64,000 nucleotides of DNA from DATJIG01 sp050260515 (GCA_050260515.1 JBLNCI010000036.1:1-64000), one strand, 5' to 3'; positions 10,578 through 23,562 are shown, numbered from the stretch's first letter. Numbers and translations: made by a program. The notes: generated from the sequence alone by a model not told the origin.

Positions 10578-11810
10578 TCAGATGTCGAGCAGCAGGCGCG
10601 ACGGGTCCTCGATGCATTCCTTGACGCGAACGAGGAACGTCACGGCCTCGCGGCCGTCGACGATACGATGATCGTAGGAAAGCGCGAGGTACATCATCGG
10701 CTTCACGACGATCTGGCCCTTCTCGACGACCGGGCGCTCCTGAATTTTGTGCATCCCGAGGATGCCGGACTGCGGCGGATTCAGGATCGGCGTCGACAGC
10801 AGCGAGCCATAAACGCCGCCGTTCGAGATCGTGAACGTGCCGCCCTGCATGTCGTCGATCGAAAGCTTGCCGTCGCGCGCCTTCTTGCCGAGTGCGGCGA
10901 TGGTGCGCTCGACTTCGGCCAGCGACAGATGGTCGGCATCGCGCACGACGGGCACGACGAGGCCCTGCTCGGTGCCGACGGCGACGCCGATGTCGTAGTG
11001 GTTCTTGTAGACGATCTCGTCGCCCTGGATCTCGGCGTTGACCTCGGGGATCTCCTTCAGCGCCTGGATGCAAGCCTTGACGAAGAAGCCCATGAAGCCG
11101 AGCCGCATGCCGTAGCGCTTCTCGAAGGCGTCGCGGTAGGTCGCGCGCAGGCCCATCACAGCGCTCATATCCACCTCGTTGAAGGTGGTCAGCATCGCGG
11201 CGGTGTTCTGCGCTTCCTTGAGGCGCTCGGCGATGCGGCGGCGGAGCCGCGACATCTTGACGCGCTCCTCGCGCTCGCCCGCCTCTGGCGCGCGCGCCGC
11301 GGGCGACGGAGCCTGGGCCGGCTGGGCGCCGCCCTTCGCTTCCATGAAGGCGATGACGTCGCCCTTCGTCAGACGCCCATCCTTGCCGGACGGTGGAATC
11401 TTGGTGGGATCGAGGCGATTGTCCTCGACCATCTTGCGCACGGCGGGCGCGAGCGGCATCGCCGGAGCCTTCGGCTCGGTCGGCTGCGCCGGCGCGGGCG
11501 GCACCGCCATCTTCGGGGCACTCGGCGGAGTCGCGAGCGGCTGGGAGGCCGTCTTGCGCGGAGCGGCGCCCGCCCCTTCCTCGATGCGGCCCAAAACCCC
11601 GCCGACCTTCACCTCGGCGCCGGGGCCGGCGACGATTTCCGACAGCGTGCCCGCCGACTTGGCGTTGACCTCGACGGCGACCTTGTCGGTCTCGAGCTCG
11701 ACTAGCGGCTCGTCCATCTCGACCCGGTCGCCGGCGGCCTTGAACCACTTCGCGACGGTCGCTTCCGTCACCGATTCACCGAGGGTGGGTACGATGATGT
11801 CCTGAGCCAT
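10578..11810 (-). CDS. sucB: 2-Oxoglutarate dehydrogenase E2, dihydrolipoyl succinyltransferase
   Basis: Core of the 2-oxoglutarate dehydrogenase complex; moves the succinyl group from E1 to CoA. The 410-residue protein has one lipoyl domain (residues 2-75) with K43 in ETDKVAVEV, an Ala/Pro-rich linker, a peripheral subunit-binding domain (APAVRKMVEDNRLDPTKI) and the catalytic domain ending in SYDHRIVDGREAVTFL, which holds the catalytic histidine. The 97-base gap to sucA contains a short hairpin (11885-11903) but no T-run. Confidence 0.97.
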   Translation of the reverse strand: MAQDIIVPTLGESVTEATVAKWFKAAGDRVEMDEPLVELETDKVAVEVNAKSAGTLSEIVAGPGAEVKVGGVLGRIEEGAGAAPRKTASQPLATPPSAPKMAVPPAPAQPTEPKAPAMPLAPAVRKMVEDNRLDPTKIPPSGKDGRLTKGDVIAFMEAKGGAQPAQAPSPAARAPEAGEREERVKMSRLRRRIAERLKEAQNTAAMLTTFNEVDMSAVMGLRATYRDAFEKRYGMRLGFMGFFVKACIQALKEIPEVNAEIQGDEIVYKNHYDIGVAVGTEQGLVVPVVRDADHLSLAEVERTIAALGKKARDGKLSIDDMQGGTFTISNGGVYGSLLSTPILNPPQSGILGMHKIQERPVVEKGQIVVKPMMYLALSYDHRIVDGREAVTFLVRVKECIEDPSRLLLDI

Positions 11811-11907
11811 GATGGGTTATCCGCTGGGGTACGCGCCGTGAGCCGACGCGCCGTCAAAATTGGGTGGGCAATCTACCACGTCGCAGGCGGCTGCAAACCG
11901 CCTAGCC

Positions 11908-14805
<2,898 letters not shown>

Positions 14806-14830
14806 GTCGAGCCCTTGAGCCGAACGCCGG

Positions 14831-15709
14831 CTACTTGCCTTTCATGACCGTGAGCATGGTGGAGCCGATCGCCGCGGGCGACGGTGCGATGGTGATCCCC
14901 GCCGACTTCATCGCCTCGATCTTCTCCGCGGCGCCGCCCTTTCCACCGGCGATGATCGCACCCGCGTGCCCCATGCGGCGGCCGGGCGGAGCGGTGACAC
15001 CGGCGATGAAACCGACAACCGGCTTCTTGCGCTTGGCGGCCTTGAGGAACGCCGACGCGTCCTCCTCGGCCGTTCCGCCGATCTCGCCGATCATGATGAT
15101 GCCTTGCGTCTCGTCGTCGCCGAGGAACAAATCGAGGGCATCGACGAAGCTGGTGCCGTTCACGGGATCGCCGCCGATGCCGATGCAGGTGGACTGGCCA
15201 AGCCGCGCTGCCGTCGTCTGCGCCACCGCTTCATAGGTAAGAGTTCCCGAGCGCGAAACAATGCCGATCTTGCCGCGGGTGTGGATGTGCCCGGGCATGA
15301 TGCCGATCTTGCAGGCGTCGGGGGTGATGATTCCCGGGCAGTTCGGGCCGATCAGCCGCGACCTGGACCCCTGCAGCACCCGCTTCACCCGCACCATGTC
15401 GAGCACCGGGATGCCCTCGGTGATGCAGACGATGAGCGGGACCTTCGCGTCGATCGCCTCCAGGATCGCGTCGGCGGCGAACGCCGGCGGAACGTAGATC
15501 ACCGACGCGTCGGCGCCGGTCTTCGCGACGGCCTCGGCGACGGTGTTGAACACCGGCAGGTCGAGGTGCTTGGTCCCGCCTTTGCCCGGCGTGACGCCGC
15601 CCACCATCTTGGTGCCATAGGCGATCGCCTGTTCGGAGTGGAACGTGCCCTGGGCTCCGGTGAAGCCCTGGCAGATGACCTTGGTGTCGGCGTTGACGAG
15701 GACAGCCAT
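14831..15709 (-). CDS. sucD: Succinyl-CoA synthetase subunit alpha
   Basis: Alpha subunit of the ligase that converts succinyl-CoA to succinate with NTP formation. The 292-residue protein has the CoA-binding Rossmann domain (CQGFTGAQGTFHSEQAI) and the phosphohistidine region (GHAGAIIAGGKG, whose histidine is phosphorylated). Its ATG overlaps the sucC stop in TAATG, so alpha and beta are made in a coupled way, as expected for a fixed-ratio complex. Confidence 0.97.
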   Translation of the reverse strand: MAVLVNADTKVICQGFTGAQGTFHSEQAIAYGTKMVGGVTPGKGGTKHLDLPVFNTVAEAVAKTGADASVIYVPPAFAADAILEAIDAKVPLIVCITEGIPVLDMVRVKRVLQGSRSRLIGPNCPGIITPDACKIGIMPGHIHTRGKIGIVSRSGTLTYEAVAQTTAARLGQSTCIGIGGDPVNGTSFVDALDLFLGDDETQGIIMIGEIGGTAEEDASAFLKAAKRKKPVVGFIAGVTAPPGRRMGHAGAIIAGGKGGAAEKIEAMKSAGITIAPSPAAIGSTMLTVMKGK

Positions 15710-16878
15710 TACGCGGCCTCCCGGACCGACTTGACGATCTTTTCCGCGGCATCCGCGAGATTGTCGGCGGACAGGATCGGCAGCCCCGACTGAGCGAGGA
15801 TCTTCTTGCCGAGCTCCACGTTGGTGCCCTCGAGACGAACCACCAGCGGCACGTGCAGGCTGACCTCGCGGGCCGCGGCGACCACGCCCTCGGCGATGAC
15901 GTCGCAGCGCATGATGCCGCCGAAGATGTTGACCAGGATTCCCTCGACGTGGGGATCGGAGAGAATGAGCTTGAAGGCCGTCGTCACGCGCTCGCGCGTC
16001 GCGCCGCCGCCGACGTCGAGGAAGTTCGCGGGCTCGCCGCCATACAGCTTGATGATGTCCATCGTCGCCATGGCGAGGCCGGCGCCGTTCACCATGCAGC
16101 CGATGTTACCGGAGAGCTTCACGTAATTGAGGTCGTGCTTGGAGGCCTCGAGCTCCGCCGGGTCCTCCTCGTCCTCGTCGCGCAGTGCGCGGACGTTGGG
16201 CTGCCGGAACAGCGCGTTGTCGTCGAAGTTCATCTTCGCGTCGAGCGCGAGCAGGTCGCCCGCCCCAGTCACGACCAGCGGATTGACCTCGACGAGCGAG
16301 GCGTCGAGCGCCTGGAACGCGCGATAGAGTCCGTCGAGGAACTTCACCGCGGCGTTGACCTGCTTGCCCTCGAGGCCGAGCGCGAACGCGACCTCGCGGG
16401 CGTGGAACGGCTGCAGGCCCATGGCGGGATCGATCGCGACCCGGATGATCTTCTCGGGAGTCTTCGCGGCCACTTCCTCGATGTCCATGCCGCCTTCGGC
16501 GGACGCCATCACGGTGACCCGTGCGGTCGCGCGGTCGAGCAGCATGCCGAGATAGAGCTCACGGGCGATCTGGCAGCCTTCCTCGATGTAGACGCGCTTG
16601 ACCTCCTTGCCCTCGGGGCCGGTCTGGTGCGTCTTGAGGCGCATGCCGAGCATCGCGCGCGCCGCGGCGACGACGTCCTCGACCGACTTCACCACCTTGA
16701 CGCCGCCGGCCTTGCCGCGGCCGCCGGCGTGAATCTGCGCCTTCACCACCCACACCGAGCCGCCGAGATCGCGGGCGACCTTCTCGGCTTCTTCCGGGGT
16801 GTACGCGACGCCGCCGCGCGGAACGGCGACGCCGAACTGGGCCAACAGGGCTTTGGCCTGATACTCGTGAATGTTCAT
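15709..16878 (-). CDS. sucC: Succinyl-CoA synthetase subunit beta (ADP-forming)
   Basis: Beta subunit carrying the ATP-grasp nucleotide site. The 389-residue protein starts MNIHEYQAKALLAQFGVAVP, has the ATP-grasp region with KAQIHAGGRGKAGGVK, and the ligase domain with GCMVNGAGLAMATMDIIKLYGG followed by NFLDVGGGA. First gene of the operon; the nearest upstream gene on this strand is the small lysine-rich peptide gene, separated by a terminator and a candidate promoter, so sucC probably has its own transcription start. Confidence 0.97.
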   Translation of the reverse strand: MNIHEYQAKALLAQFGVAVPRGGVAYTPEEAEKVARDLGGSVWVVKAQIHAGGRGKAGGVKVVKSVEDVVAAARAMLGMRLKTHQTGPEGKEVKRVYIEEGCQIARELYLGMLLDRATARVTVMASAEGGMDIEEVAAKTPEKIIRVAIDPAMGLQPFHAREVAFALGLEGKQVNAAVKFLDGLYRAFQALDASLVEVNPLVVTGAGDLLALDAKMNFDDNALFRQPNVRALRDEDEEDPAELEASKHDLNYVKLSGNIGCMVNGAGLAMATMDIIKLYGGEPANFLDVGGGATRERVTTAFKLILSDPHVEGILVNIFGGIMRCDVIAEGVVAAAREVSLHVPLVVRLEGTNVELGKKILAQSGLPILSADNLADAAEKIVKSVREAA

Positions 16879-17220
16879 CGGCTGCGGTTTTTTATGGTGA
16901 ACGTCCTGAAACGTGAGACCGAGGCCGGGGATGCACCCGACGCGAAGAGCGCCGCGAAGATGCGGTGCGGATCGGGATTCGTCGGGACGGTCGCTCGCCG
17001 GCCCACGCCGAGCCGGACGGTCCAGCGGAGGGCCGACGGACTTTTAGCCCAAAACGGTTAAAAACCCAATACACAAAGGGGGCCGATAACCCCTCTTAAG
17101 CTATTGGAATCCATGGGGGACAGTGGGGACCCAAGCTGCCTCGGCAAGAGGCAATACCCAGCGAGACGTGGCTTTATTCGGACCGCCGCTCACAGCCGCG
17201 GAGCGCCACCCCAAAACAGA
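16879..17220. other. sucC leader and intergenic region
   Basis: About 340 bases without a gene between sucC and the terminator of the small peptide gene. It is locally AT-rich around 17041-17110, holds a candidate promoter for sucC, a small hairpin TGCCTC-GGCAA-GAGGCA at 17137-17153, and a GC-rich segment next to sucC that would form a transcribed leader of roughly 150 bases. I recognise no riboswitch class in the leader. Confidence 0.6.
17041..17069 (-). promoter_or_regulatory. candidate promoter of sucCDAB-lpd
   Basis: On the minus strand TTGGGT (17069-17064) is followed after exactly 17 bases by TAAAAG (17046-17041). The spacer is AT-rich. This lies about 160 bases upstream of the sucC ATG and downstream of the terminator at 17221-17248, which is where an independent suc promoter would be needed. 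The match to the sigma-70 consensus is moderate. Confidence 0.38.
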
Positions 17221-17248
17221 CCGGGGCGGGGGATGACCCCCGCCCCGG
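17213..17248 (-). terminator. intrinsic terminator after the lysine-rich peptide gene
   Basis: A perfect 12-bp stem (17221-17232 with 17237-17248) closes on the tetraloop ATGA. Read on the minus strand it is followed by TCTGTTTTGG, with the T-run at 17216-17213, a few bases off the stem base. It begins 24 bases after the stop codon of the peptide gene at 17272 and separates mdh and that gene from sucC. Confidence 0.7.
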
Positions 17249-17271
17249 CACTAACTCGGTACTGAGAAGAA

Positions 17272-17328
17272 TTAGGCCTTCTTCTTCTTCGCGGCCTTCT
17301 TCTTCGCCTTCTTCGCTTTCTTAACCAT
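17272..17328 (-). CDS. 18-residue lysine-rich peptide
   Basis: A tiny reading frame that translates to MVKKAKKAKKKAAKKKKA, twelve lysines in eighteen residues. It has what a real gene needs: the Shine-Dalgarno AAAGGTGA about 5 bases before the ATG, a TAA stop, and a strong terminator hairpin 24 bases after the stop. It lies 63 bases downstream of mdh on the same strand, and may be made from the mdh transcript or its own. The composition resembles tails of histone-H1-like nucleoid proteins, suggesting nucleic-acid binding; this is inference. I do not recognise a named family. Confidence 0.6.
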   Translation of the reverse strand: MVKKAKKAKKKAAKKKKA

Positions 17329-17391
17329 CTGAGTCACCTTTCGGTTTGGTTGAACGTCTGCATTACTTTTTTAAGTGTCGGTTTCCCCGAC

Positions 17392-18354
17392 CTAGGCTGA
17401 TTTCTTCTGTAGAGACTGCGCGACCGCGATCAGCCCTTCCACGGCCGCAACTGATTTGGCGAACGCTTCCTGTTCGCCCTTGTCGAGCGGGATCTCGACG
17501 ATGCGCTCGACGCCACCAGCGCCGATCACCACCGGAACCCCGACATACACGCCCTTCACGCCGTACTGACCGTTGCAGTACGCCGCGCAGGGAAGAATGC
17601 GCTTCTTGTCCTTGAGATACGCCTCGGCCATCTCGATCGCCGCCGTGGCCGGCGCGTAGAAGGCGGACCCGGTCTTGAGCAGGCCGACGATCTCGGCGCC
17701 GCCGTCACGGGTGCGCTGCACGATTTCGTCGAGCCGCTTCTGGGTGGTCCAGCCCATCTTGACGAGGTCCGGCAGCGGAACGCCGCCGACCGAGGAGTAG
17801 CGCGGCAGCGGCACCATCGTGTCGCCGTGGCCGCCGAGGACGAACGCGTGGACGTCCTCCATCGAGACCTTGAATTCCTCGGCGAGGAACATGCGGAAGC
17901 GGGCGCTGTCGAGAACGCCGGCCATGCCGACGACCCGGCTGTGCGGAAGACCGGAGGCCTCGCGCATCACCCACACCATGACGTCGAGCGGGTTGGTGAT
18001 GACGATGACGAACGCGTTCGGGCAATGTGCCTTGATGCCTTCGCCGACCTGGGTCACCACCTTGGTGTTGATGCCGATCAGGTCGTCGCGGCTCATGCCC
18101 GGCTTGCGGGCGACGCCGGCGGTGACGATGACGACATCGGCGCCCGCGAGATCCTTGTAGTCGTTGGTGCCGCGCAGCGAGGCGTCGAAGCCTTCGATCG
18201 GGCCGGCCTGCGCGATATCCAGAGCCTTGCCCGCGGGCATCCCTTCGACGATGTCGAAGATGACAACGTCGCCGAGCTCCTTGAGCACGGCCAGATGAGC
18301 GAGAGTGCCACCGATATTTCCCGCCCCGACGAGGGCGATCTTCTTGCGCGCCAT
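17392..18354 (-). CDS. mdh: Malate dehydrogenase
   Basis: NAD-dependent enzyme of the TCA cycle, malate to oxaloacetate. The 320-residue protein is of the LDH-like class common in alphaproteobacteria: MARKKIALVGAGNIGGTLAHL is the NAD-binding loop, GVARKPGMSRDDLIGINTK carries the substrate arginine pair, and the catalytic histidine is in VLGGHGDTMVPL. The ATG at 18354 is preferred over a TTG one codon upstream. It heads the mdh-suc block; the 230 bases upstream should hold its promoter, but I could not pick one with confidence. Confidence 0.97.
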   Translation of the reverse strand: MARKKIALVGAGNIGGTLAHLAVLKELGDVVIFDIVEGMPAGKALDIAQAGPIEGFDASLRGTNDYKDLAGADVVIVTAGVARKPGMSRDDLIGINTKVVTQVGEGIKAHCPNAFVIVITNPLDVMVWVMREASGLPHSRVVGMAGVLDSARFRMFLAEEFKVSMEDVHAFVLGGHGDTMVPLPRYSSVGGVPLPDLVKMGWTTQKRLDEIVQRTRDGGAEIVGLLKTGSAFYAPATAAIEMAEAYLKDKKRILPCAAYCNGQYGVKGVYVGVPVVIGAGGVERIVEIPLDKGEQEAFAKSVAAVEGLIAVAQSLQKKSA

Positions 18355-18584
18355 CAACAGTCCTGCGGCATCAACGTTACGAAGCGTCTACTCAACCTGT
18401 CGGAGATTTTTCCCACCGACACCATCCGCCGAGCGCGAATGGAGACTCAACAAGCCTCTTGACAGGTTTTCCTAGCCTGAAAAGTCGGCGCGCGCAAGTG
18501 CAGATTGAAATTTTTGTTCCCGAGTCGCTCATCGCGACTCGAATCGCGCGCGGATGGAATCGCGAATCGGATTCGCATCGTCGC

Positions 18585-19565
18585 TCAATCGATCGTCACC
18601 ACGACCTGACCGTCGCCCGATGACGATTCGGAATACGCATGAGCTTCGGCGAGCGCATCGAGCGGGAACGTGCGCGCGATTCGCGGCGCAAACGCGCCGC
18701 TTGCGAGCATGCGGTTGATCTCCCATGCGGCCGCGGCCTTCACCGCATCGGGCAGCGTGTAGCAGTAGATGAAGTGGATCGACATGTTCGAGGCGCGCCG
18801 CGGCGTCACCGTGAGTCGCGGCTGTGGAACCCGGGACGACGCGTAGGATGCGACGACGCCGCCGTCCTTGAGGATCTTCTGGTTGACCTCGACATTGCCG
18901 CCGAACTCGACCTCCACGACGCGGTCGACACCGAGGCCGCCGGTGAGATCGAGAACGCGTCGGGCGATGTCGCCGCCGCGCAGCACGATCTCGTCGGCGC
19001 CCGCGGCGCGCGCGATATCGCCCTTGGCCGCGCTGGAGACCGTCGCGATCACGCGAGCGCCGCCGATCCTGGCGAGCTGGATTGCGCAATGGGCGACCCG
19101 CCCCACGCCGCCGGAGACGAGCACCGTCTGACCGGCGACGGAGCCGTCGAGATACACCGCGCGGTACGCGGTCATCGCCGGGATGCCGAGGCAGGCTCCC
19201 TCTTCGAACGACACATGGTCGGGCAACACCGCGAGCTTGGCCTCGGGCAGCACGACGTACTCGGCGGCGGTGCCGTACGGGCGCTTGAACTGCGCGTCCA
19301 TGGTCCAGACGCGATCGCCACGATCGAACGAGGTGACCCCGGCGCCGACGGCGTCGACGGCGCCCGCGCCGTCGGAATGCGGGATGATGCGCGGGAACTC
19401 CATCCCGCCCTTCGCGCTGGCGCGGCGCTTGTAGTCGGACGGACTGATGCCCGACGCGTGGAGGCGGACGCGGACCTCCCCGGGCCCGGGCTCCGGCGTC
19501 GGCATGTCGCCGACGACGATCACCTCATGCGCGGGGCCGGGGCGCTCGTACCAACCTGCCCGCAT
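18585..19565 (-). CDS. NADPH:quinone reductase-like medium-chain dehydrogenase
   Basis: Zinc-independent MDR-superfamily oxidoreductase of 326 residues. The N-terminal GroES-like domain (residues 1-130) contains GPGEVRVRLHASGISPSDYKRR, and the Rossmann domain has the nucleotide-binding motif TVLVSGGVGRVAHCAIQLAR. The catalytic-zinc cysteine and the four-cysteine structural-zinc loop of alcohol dehydrogenases are absent, which fits the quinone-oxidoreductase branch. Substrate unknown; candidates are quinones or enones. It lies 22 bases downstream of nadC. Confidence 0.85.
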   Translation of the reverse strand: MRAGWYERPGPAHEVIVVGDMPTPEPGPGEVRVRLHASGISPSDYKRRASAKGGMEFPRIIPHSDGAGAVDAVGAGVTSFDRGDRVWTMDAQFKRPYGTAAEYVVLPEAKLAVLPDHVSFEEGACLGIPAMTAYRAVYLDGSVAGQTVLVSGGVGRVAHCAIQLARIGGARVIATVSSAAKGDIARAAGADEIVLRGGDIARRVLDLTGGLGVDRVVEVEFGGNVEVNQKILKDGGVVASYASSRVPQPRLTVTPRRASNMSIHFIYCYTLPDAVKAAAAWEINRMLASGAFAPRIARTFPLDALAEAHAYSESSSGDGQVVVTID

Positions 19566-19587
19566 CGCTTCGCTCCTGCAGCGGGAC

Positions 19588-20427
<840 letters not shown>

Positions 20428-20521
20428 CCGTGTCTCCTGTCGCGGTCGTGTCGCCGTGGGCGTGATTGGCATCAGCGTGTAGCCGGGCGCTCCGCCGTTG
20501 GCAAGCGGACTGGCGGCGGCG

Positions 20522-21646
20522 TCACGGCATGTGCTCCGCGCTCTGGTACGCCTCGGACTGCATCTCGATCAGTCGCGATGCCGTCCGGTGGAACTCGAAC
20601 GACCCCTCGCCCTCTGTGTAGAGCTCGTCGGGCGGCGCCTCGGCCGAGCAGACGAGATTGACGCGATGCTCGTAGAGGGCGTCGATCAGCGTCGTGAAGC
20701 GGATCGCCTCGTTGCGGCGGTCGGCATTCATCCGCGGGATGCCGGCCAAGATCAGCGTGTGGAAGTGCGTCGCGAGCGCGAAGTAGTCGGCCGCGCCGAG
20801 GGCGCGTGCGCACAGCTCCTCGAACGAGAACCGCGCGACGCCGCGGGCCGCCAGCGGGATCTCGAGGGTGCGGCCGAGGACGGTAAGCGTCGCCGGACCC
20901 GCGTCGGCATCGTCGTCGGTCAGGGTGCGGAAGGCGGCGTCCAGCGCCTCGGCGGCGGCGCGCCCGAGCGGCACGTGATACACCTTCATGCCGCGGATGC
21001 GGGCGCGGCGCCAATCGGTCTCCCCGTCGAGGCAGAGGACGTCCAGCTTGTTCTTGATCAGCGCGATGAACGGCAGGAACAATTCCCGCTGCAGCCCGCG
21101 CTCATAGAGCTGGTCGGGCGAGCGGTTCGACGTCGCGACGACGACCACGCCGCGCTCGAAGAGCGCCTCGAACAGGCGGCCGAGGATCATGGCGTCGGCG
21201 ATGTTGGTGACCTGGAACTCGTCGAAGCACAGAAGCCAGGTCTTCGCCGCGACCTCGTCGGCGACCGCGCCGATGATGTCGGCGGTCTCGCCCGAGCCGC
21301 GCAGCGCATGCATGCGCTGGTGCACCTCCTGCATGAAGGTGTGGAAGTGCACGCGGCGGCGATGCCGCGCAGCGACCGGCGCGCTTTCGTAGAACAGGTC
21401 CATCAGCATCGACTTGCCGCGGCCGACGGCGCCGTACAGGTAAAGGCCCTGCGGCGGACGCGGCGATGCCGGGCGAAGACCGAAGCGAGCGAGCCACCCC
21501 TGCGCCTCCGCCGCGCGCGGACGGTATCCGGCGAGCGCGCGCGCCAGACTCTCGAGCTTCTCGGCGGCGAGCGCCTGCGCCGGATCGGGCGCGAGAACAC
21601 CCGCCTGGCGGCGCTCACGATAGATCGCGAGAGGACCTGGGCTCAT
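20522..21646 (-). CDS. zapE: Cell division protein ZapE (AFG1-like ATPase)
   Basis: AFG1/LACE1-type P-loop ATPase of 374 residues that in E. coli modulates the FtsZ ring. Walker A is GAVGRGKSMLMDLFYE, Walker B is LLCFDEFQVTNIADAMIL, and VATSNRSPDQLYERGLQR is the sensor region with its arginine. In many alphaproteobacteria it lies between sdhB and mdh, as here, although four extra genes flank it in this genome. I see no clear Shine-Dalgarno for the ATG at 21646, so the start is less certain than the identity. Confidence 0.92.
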   Translation of the reverse strand: MSPGPLAIYRERRQAGVLAPDPAQALAAEKLESLARALAGYRPRAAEAQGWLARFGLRPASPRPPQGLYLYGAVGRGKSMLMDLFYESAPVAARHRRRVHFHTFMQEVHQRMHALRGSGETADIIGAVADEVAAKTWLLCFDEFQVTNIADAMILGRLFEALFERGVVVVATSNRSPDQLYERGLQRELFLPFIALIKNKLDVLCLDGETDWRRARIRGMKVYHVPLGRAAAEALDAAFRTLTDDDADAGPATLTVLGRTLEIPLAARGVARFSFEELCARALGAADYFALATHFHTLILAGIPRMNADRRNEAIRFTTLIDALYEHRVNLVCSAEAPPDELYTEGEGSFEFHRTASRLIEMQSEAYQSAEHMP

Positions 21647-21726
21647 CCGACGACAACGACGGGTGCGGGGACGGGAATCACGGCGCGCGGATGATACCGG
21701 TGGGTACGCACCGGGTCCACGCGCGG

Positions 21727-22815
21727 CTACTGCGTGCCCGGGACGGGCAGCTCGATGTCCATGCCGCGCTTCAGGCGGCGGCACTCGTCGTACACCCACT
21801 TGGCGATCGCCATGTCGGCGGCGGCCGTGCCGTTGTTGTTGGCGTGGTACGTGATCTGCTGGTCGGTGGTGCGGCCCGGATGCATGCCGGCCAGGATCTC
21901 GCCCAGCTCGACGATCTTGTCCCAGCCGATGATGCCCTTGTTCAGCGGCTCGATGAGACCCGCCTGCTGCTCCTGCTCGATCGATTCTCGCCAGTTCGTG
22001 ACGATGAAGTCGGCACGCTGCACCGTCACGTCGTCGTTCTCGCGACGTCCCGACTGCAGCCAGCCGCCCTTGACCAGCGCGTTGTTCGAGCCGACCACCG
22101 TGACGACGTGCTGGCCGGGTTCGAGCCAGTTGCCGTCGAACACCGGCACGTTGGAGTTGGTGGCGCAGATCAGCACGTCGACACCGCGCACCACCTCCTC
22201 GGGCCCGTTGGCGGGAACGAAGTCGGCGTCCACCAGCGCGCGCATGCGTTCGCAGAAGGCCTTGCGGTTCTCGGCGTTGCGGCTGAACACCTTGTACGTC
22301 TTGATCGCGCGCTCGTTCTGCAGCGCCATGATCTTGTGCAGCGCCTGTCCGCCGGTTCCGAGCACGCCGCAGGTCGCCGCGTCCTTGCGGACGAGGTGGC
22401 GGAAGCCGACTCCGGTCGTCGCCGCCGTGCGCAACGCCATCACGGACGAGAAGCCGACCCGTTTCTCGGTGATCTCGCCGACCATGATCGACTGGAGGTG
22501 GGCGGTCTTGGAATCCCACAGCAGATAGACGGGATGCTCGCGGTAGGGATAGACCTGGTTGGCGGGATCGTGGGTCACCGACTCGGCGCGGGTCAGCGAT
22601 CCGATCACGCCGAGCCCCGGCACGCCGCCCGGGAAATTCGAGACGCGCACGTTCTCCGGCGAGTGCACGCGGCGTCGCGGCGCGTTGACGATCGGGAAGC
22701 GGGCGGCCTCGCGGTAGCCCTGCTCGACCAGATCGATCGCCTTGCCGATGGTGATGACGTCCTTGACGTCCTGGGGTCCCAGGAACAGGACGGTGTTGAC
22801 GTTGCGCTTGGTCAT
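21727..22815 (-). CDS. Ornithine cyclodeaminase / mu-crystallin family protein
   Basis: NAD(P)-binding protein of 362 residues in the OCD/mu-crystallin family, whose members deaminate ornithine, reduce cyclic ketimines or make opine-like compounds. The Rossmann motif is CGVLGTGGQALHKIMAL (about 149-165), and the family signature VMALRTAATTG precedes it with the conserved arginine. GGAGG lies 6 bases before the ATG. It lies 26 bases downstream of the dienelactone hydrolase gene. It is longer than true ornithine cyclodeaminase in the N-terminal part, so the substrate is left open. Confidence 0.85.
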   Translation of the reverse strand: MTKRNVNTVLFLGPQDVKDVITIGKAIDLVEQGYREAARFPIVNAPRRRVHSPENVRVSNFPGGVPGLGVIGSLTRAESVTHDPANQVYPYREHPVYLLWDSKTAHLQSIMVGEITEKRVGFSSVMALRTAATTGVGFRHLVRKDAATCGVLGTGGQALHKIMALQNERAIKTYKVFSRNAENRKAFCERMRALVDADFVPANGPEEVVRGVDVLICATNSNVPVFDGNWLEPGQHVVTVVGSNNALVKGGWLQSGRRENDDVTVQRADFIVTNWRESIEQEQQAGLIEPLNKGIIGWDKIVELGEILAGMHPGRTTDQQITYHANNNGTAAADMAIAKWVYDECRRLKRGMDIELPVPGTQ

Positions 22816-22841
22816 GGTCGCCTCCCGATTGGCGACCGAGC

Positions 22842-23543
22842 TTACGACAGCGCCGACAGGAGCCCGAGCGCCGCGTGGCGCGAGGCGGTATCGGCGACGA
22901 GGTGGTGAGCCGGGCGTCCCTTGCTGGTGAACCCGTGCTGCACGCCGTCGTAGACGAACACGCGGGCGACCGGATTGCCGGCCAGCGCCTTCCGCGTCGC
23001 CTCGACCTCGTCCATCTTGATCGCGTGGTCGTTGGTGCCGACGTGAACCTGGAACGGACGGCGCACACGGTCGGCCTCGGCGAGATACTCGCCGATCTTG
23101 ACGCCGTGGAACGACACAGCACCGTCGGCCCCGCAGCGGGTAAGCGACAGGAACGCGAATTGCCCCCCGAAGCAGTAGCCGAACACGCAGGCGCGGCCGT
23201 TGGCGTTGCCGTGCACGCGCGCGAACGCGAGTGCCGCCGAGAGATCGCGCACGCCCTGCTCGACGTCGAAGTTCTCGGAGCGCTCGACCGCCTTTGGCCG
23301 GTCGGGGCTGTCGCGGTCGATCGGCCCGGGGATTGTGCGGTGGAACCAGTCCGGCGCGATCACGGTGTGGCCGGCGCGCGCGTAGTCCCAGGCGATGTCG
23401 CGGCCGTCGTCCAGCAGCCCGAAGATCGGCGGCACCATGACGATCGCGGCGGCGGCACGGCTGCCGCGGTCGGGCAGGAACACCTCGGCCGGCATCTGCG
23501 CCCCGTCGGTGCAGGGAATCGAGATCGAGGCGCCGCGTTCCAT
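22842..23543 (-). CDS. Dienelactone hydrolase family protein
   Basis: Alpha/beta hydrolase of 233 residues. The cysteine nucleophile of this family is C124 in FGYCFGG, with D172 (VGTNDHAI) and H203 (DGVQHGFT) completing the triad. No signal peptide, so cytoplasmic. True dienelactone hydrolases act in chlorocatechol breakdown; there are no aromatic degradation genes nearby, so the natural substrate is unknown. GGAGG precedes the ATG. It follows sdhB by 19 bases and may be transcribed with it. Confidence 0.88.
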   Translation of the reverse strand: MERGASISIPCTDGAQMPAEVFLPDRGSRAAAAIVMVPPIFGLLDDGRDIAWDYARAGHTVIAPDWFHRTIPGPIDRDSPDRPKAVERSENFDVEQGVRDLSAALAFARVHGNANGRACVFGYCFGGQFAFLSLTRCGADGAVSFHGVKIGEYLAEADRVRRPFQVHVGTNDHAIKMDEVEATRKALAGNPVARVFVYDGVQHGFTSKGRPAHHLVADTASRHAALGLLSALS

Positions 23544-23562
23544 GATCCCTCCGACCTGGCCG

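Noticed and set aside
11885..11903. Hairpin in the sucA-sucB gap as an attenuator
   Set aside because: Only 6 bp, no T-run and no leader peptide; may be a processing or stability element at most.
18459..18464. Consensus TTGACA on the + strand upstream of mdh
   Set aside because: It points away from mdh, has no matching -10 at the right distance and no + strand gene follows.
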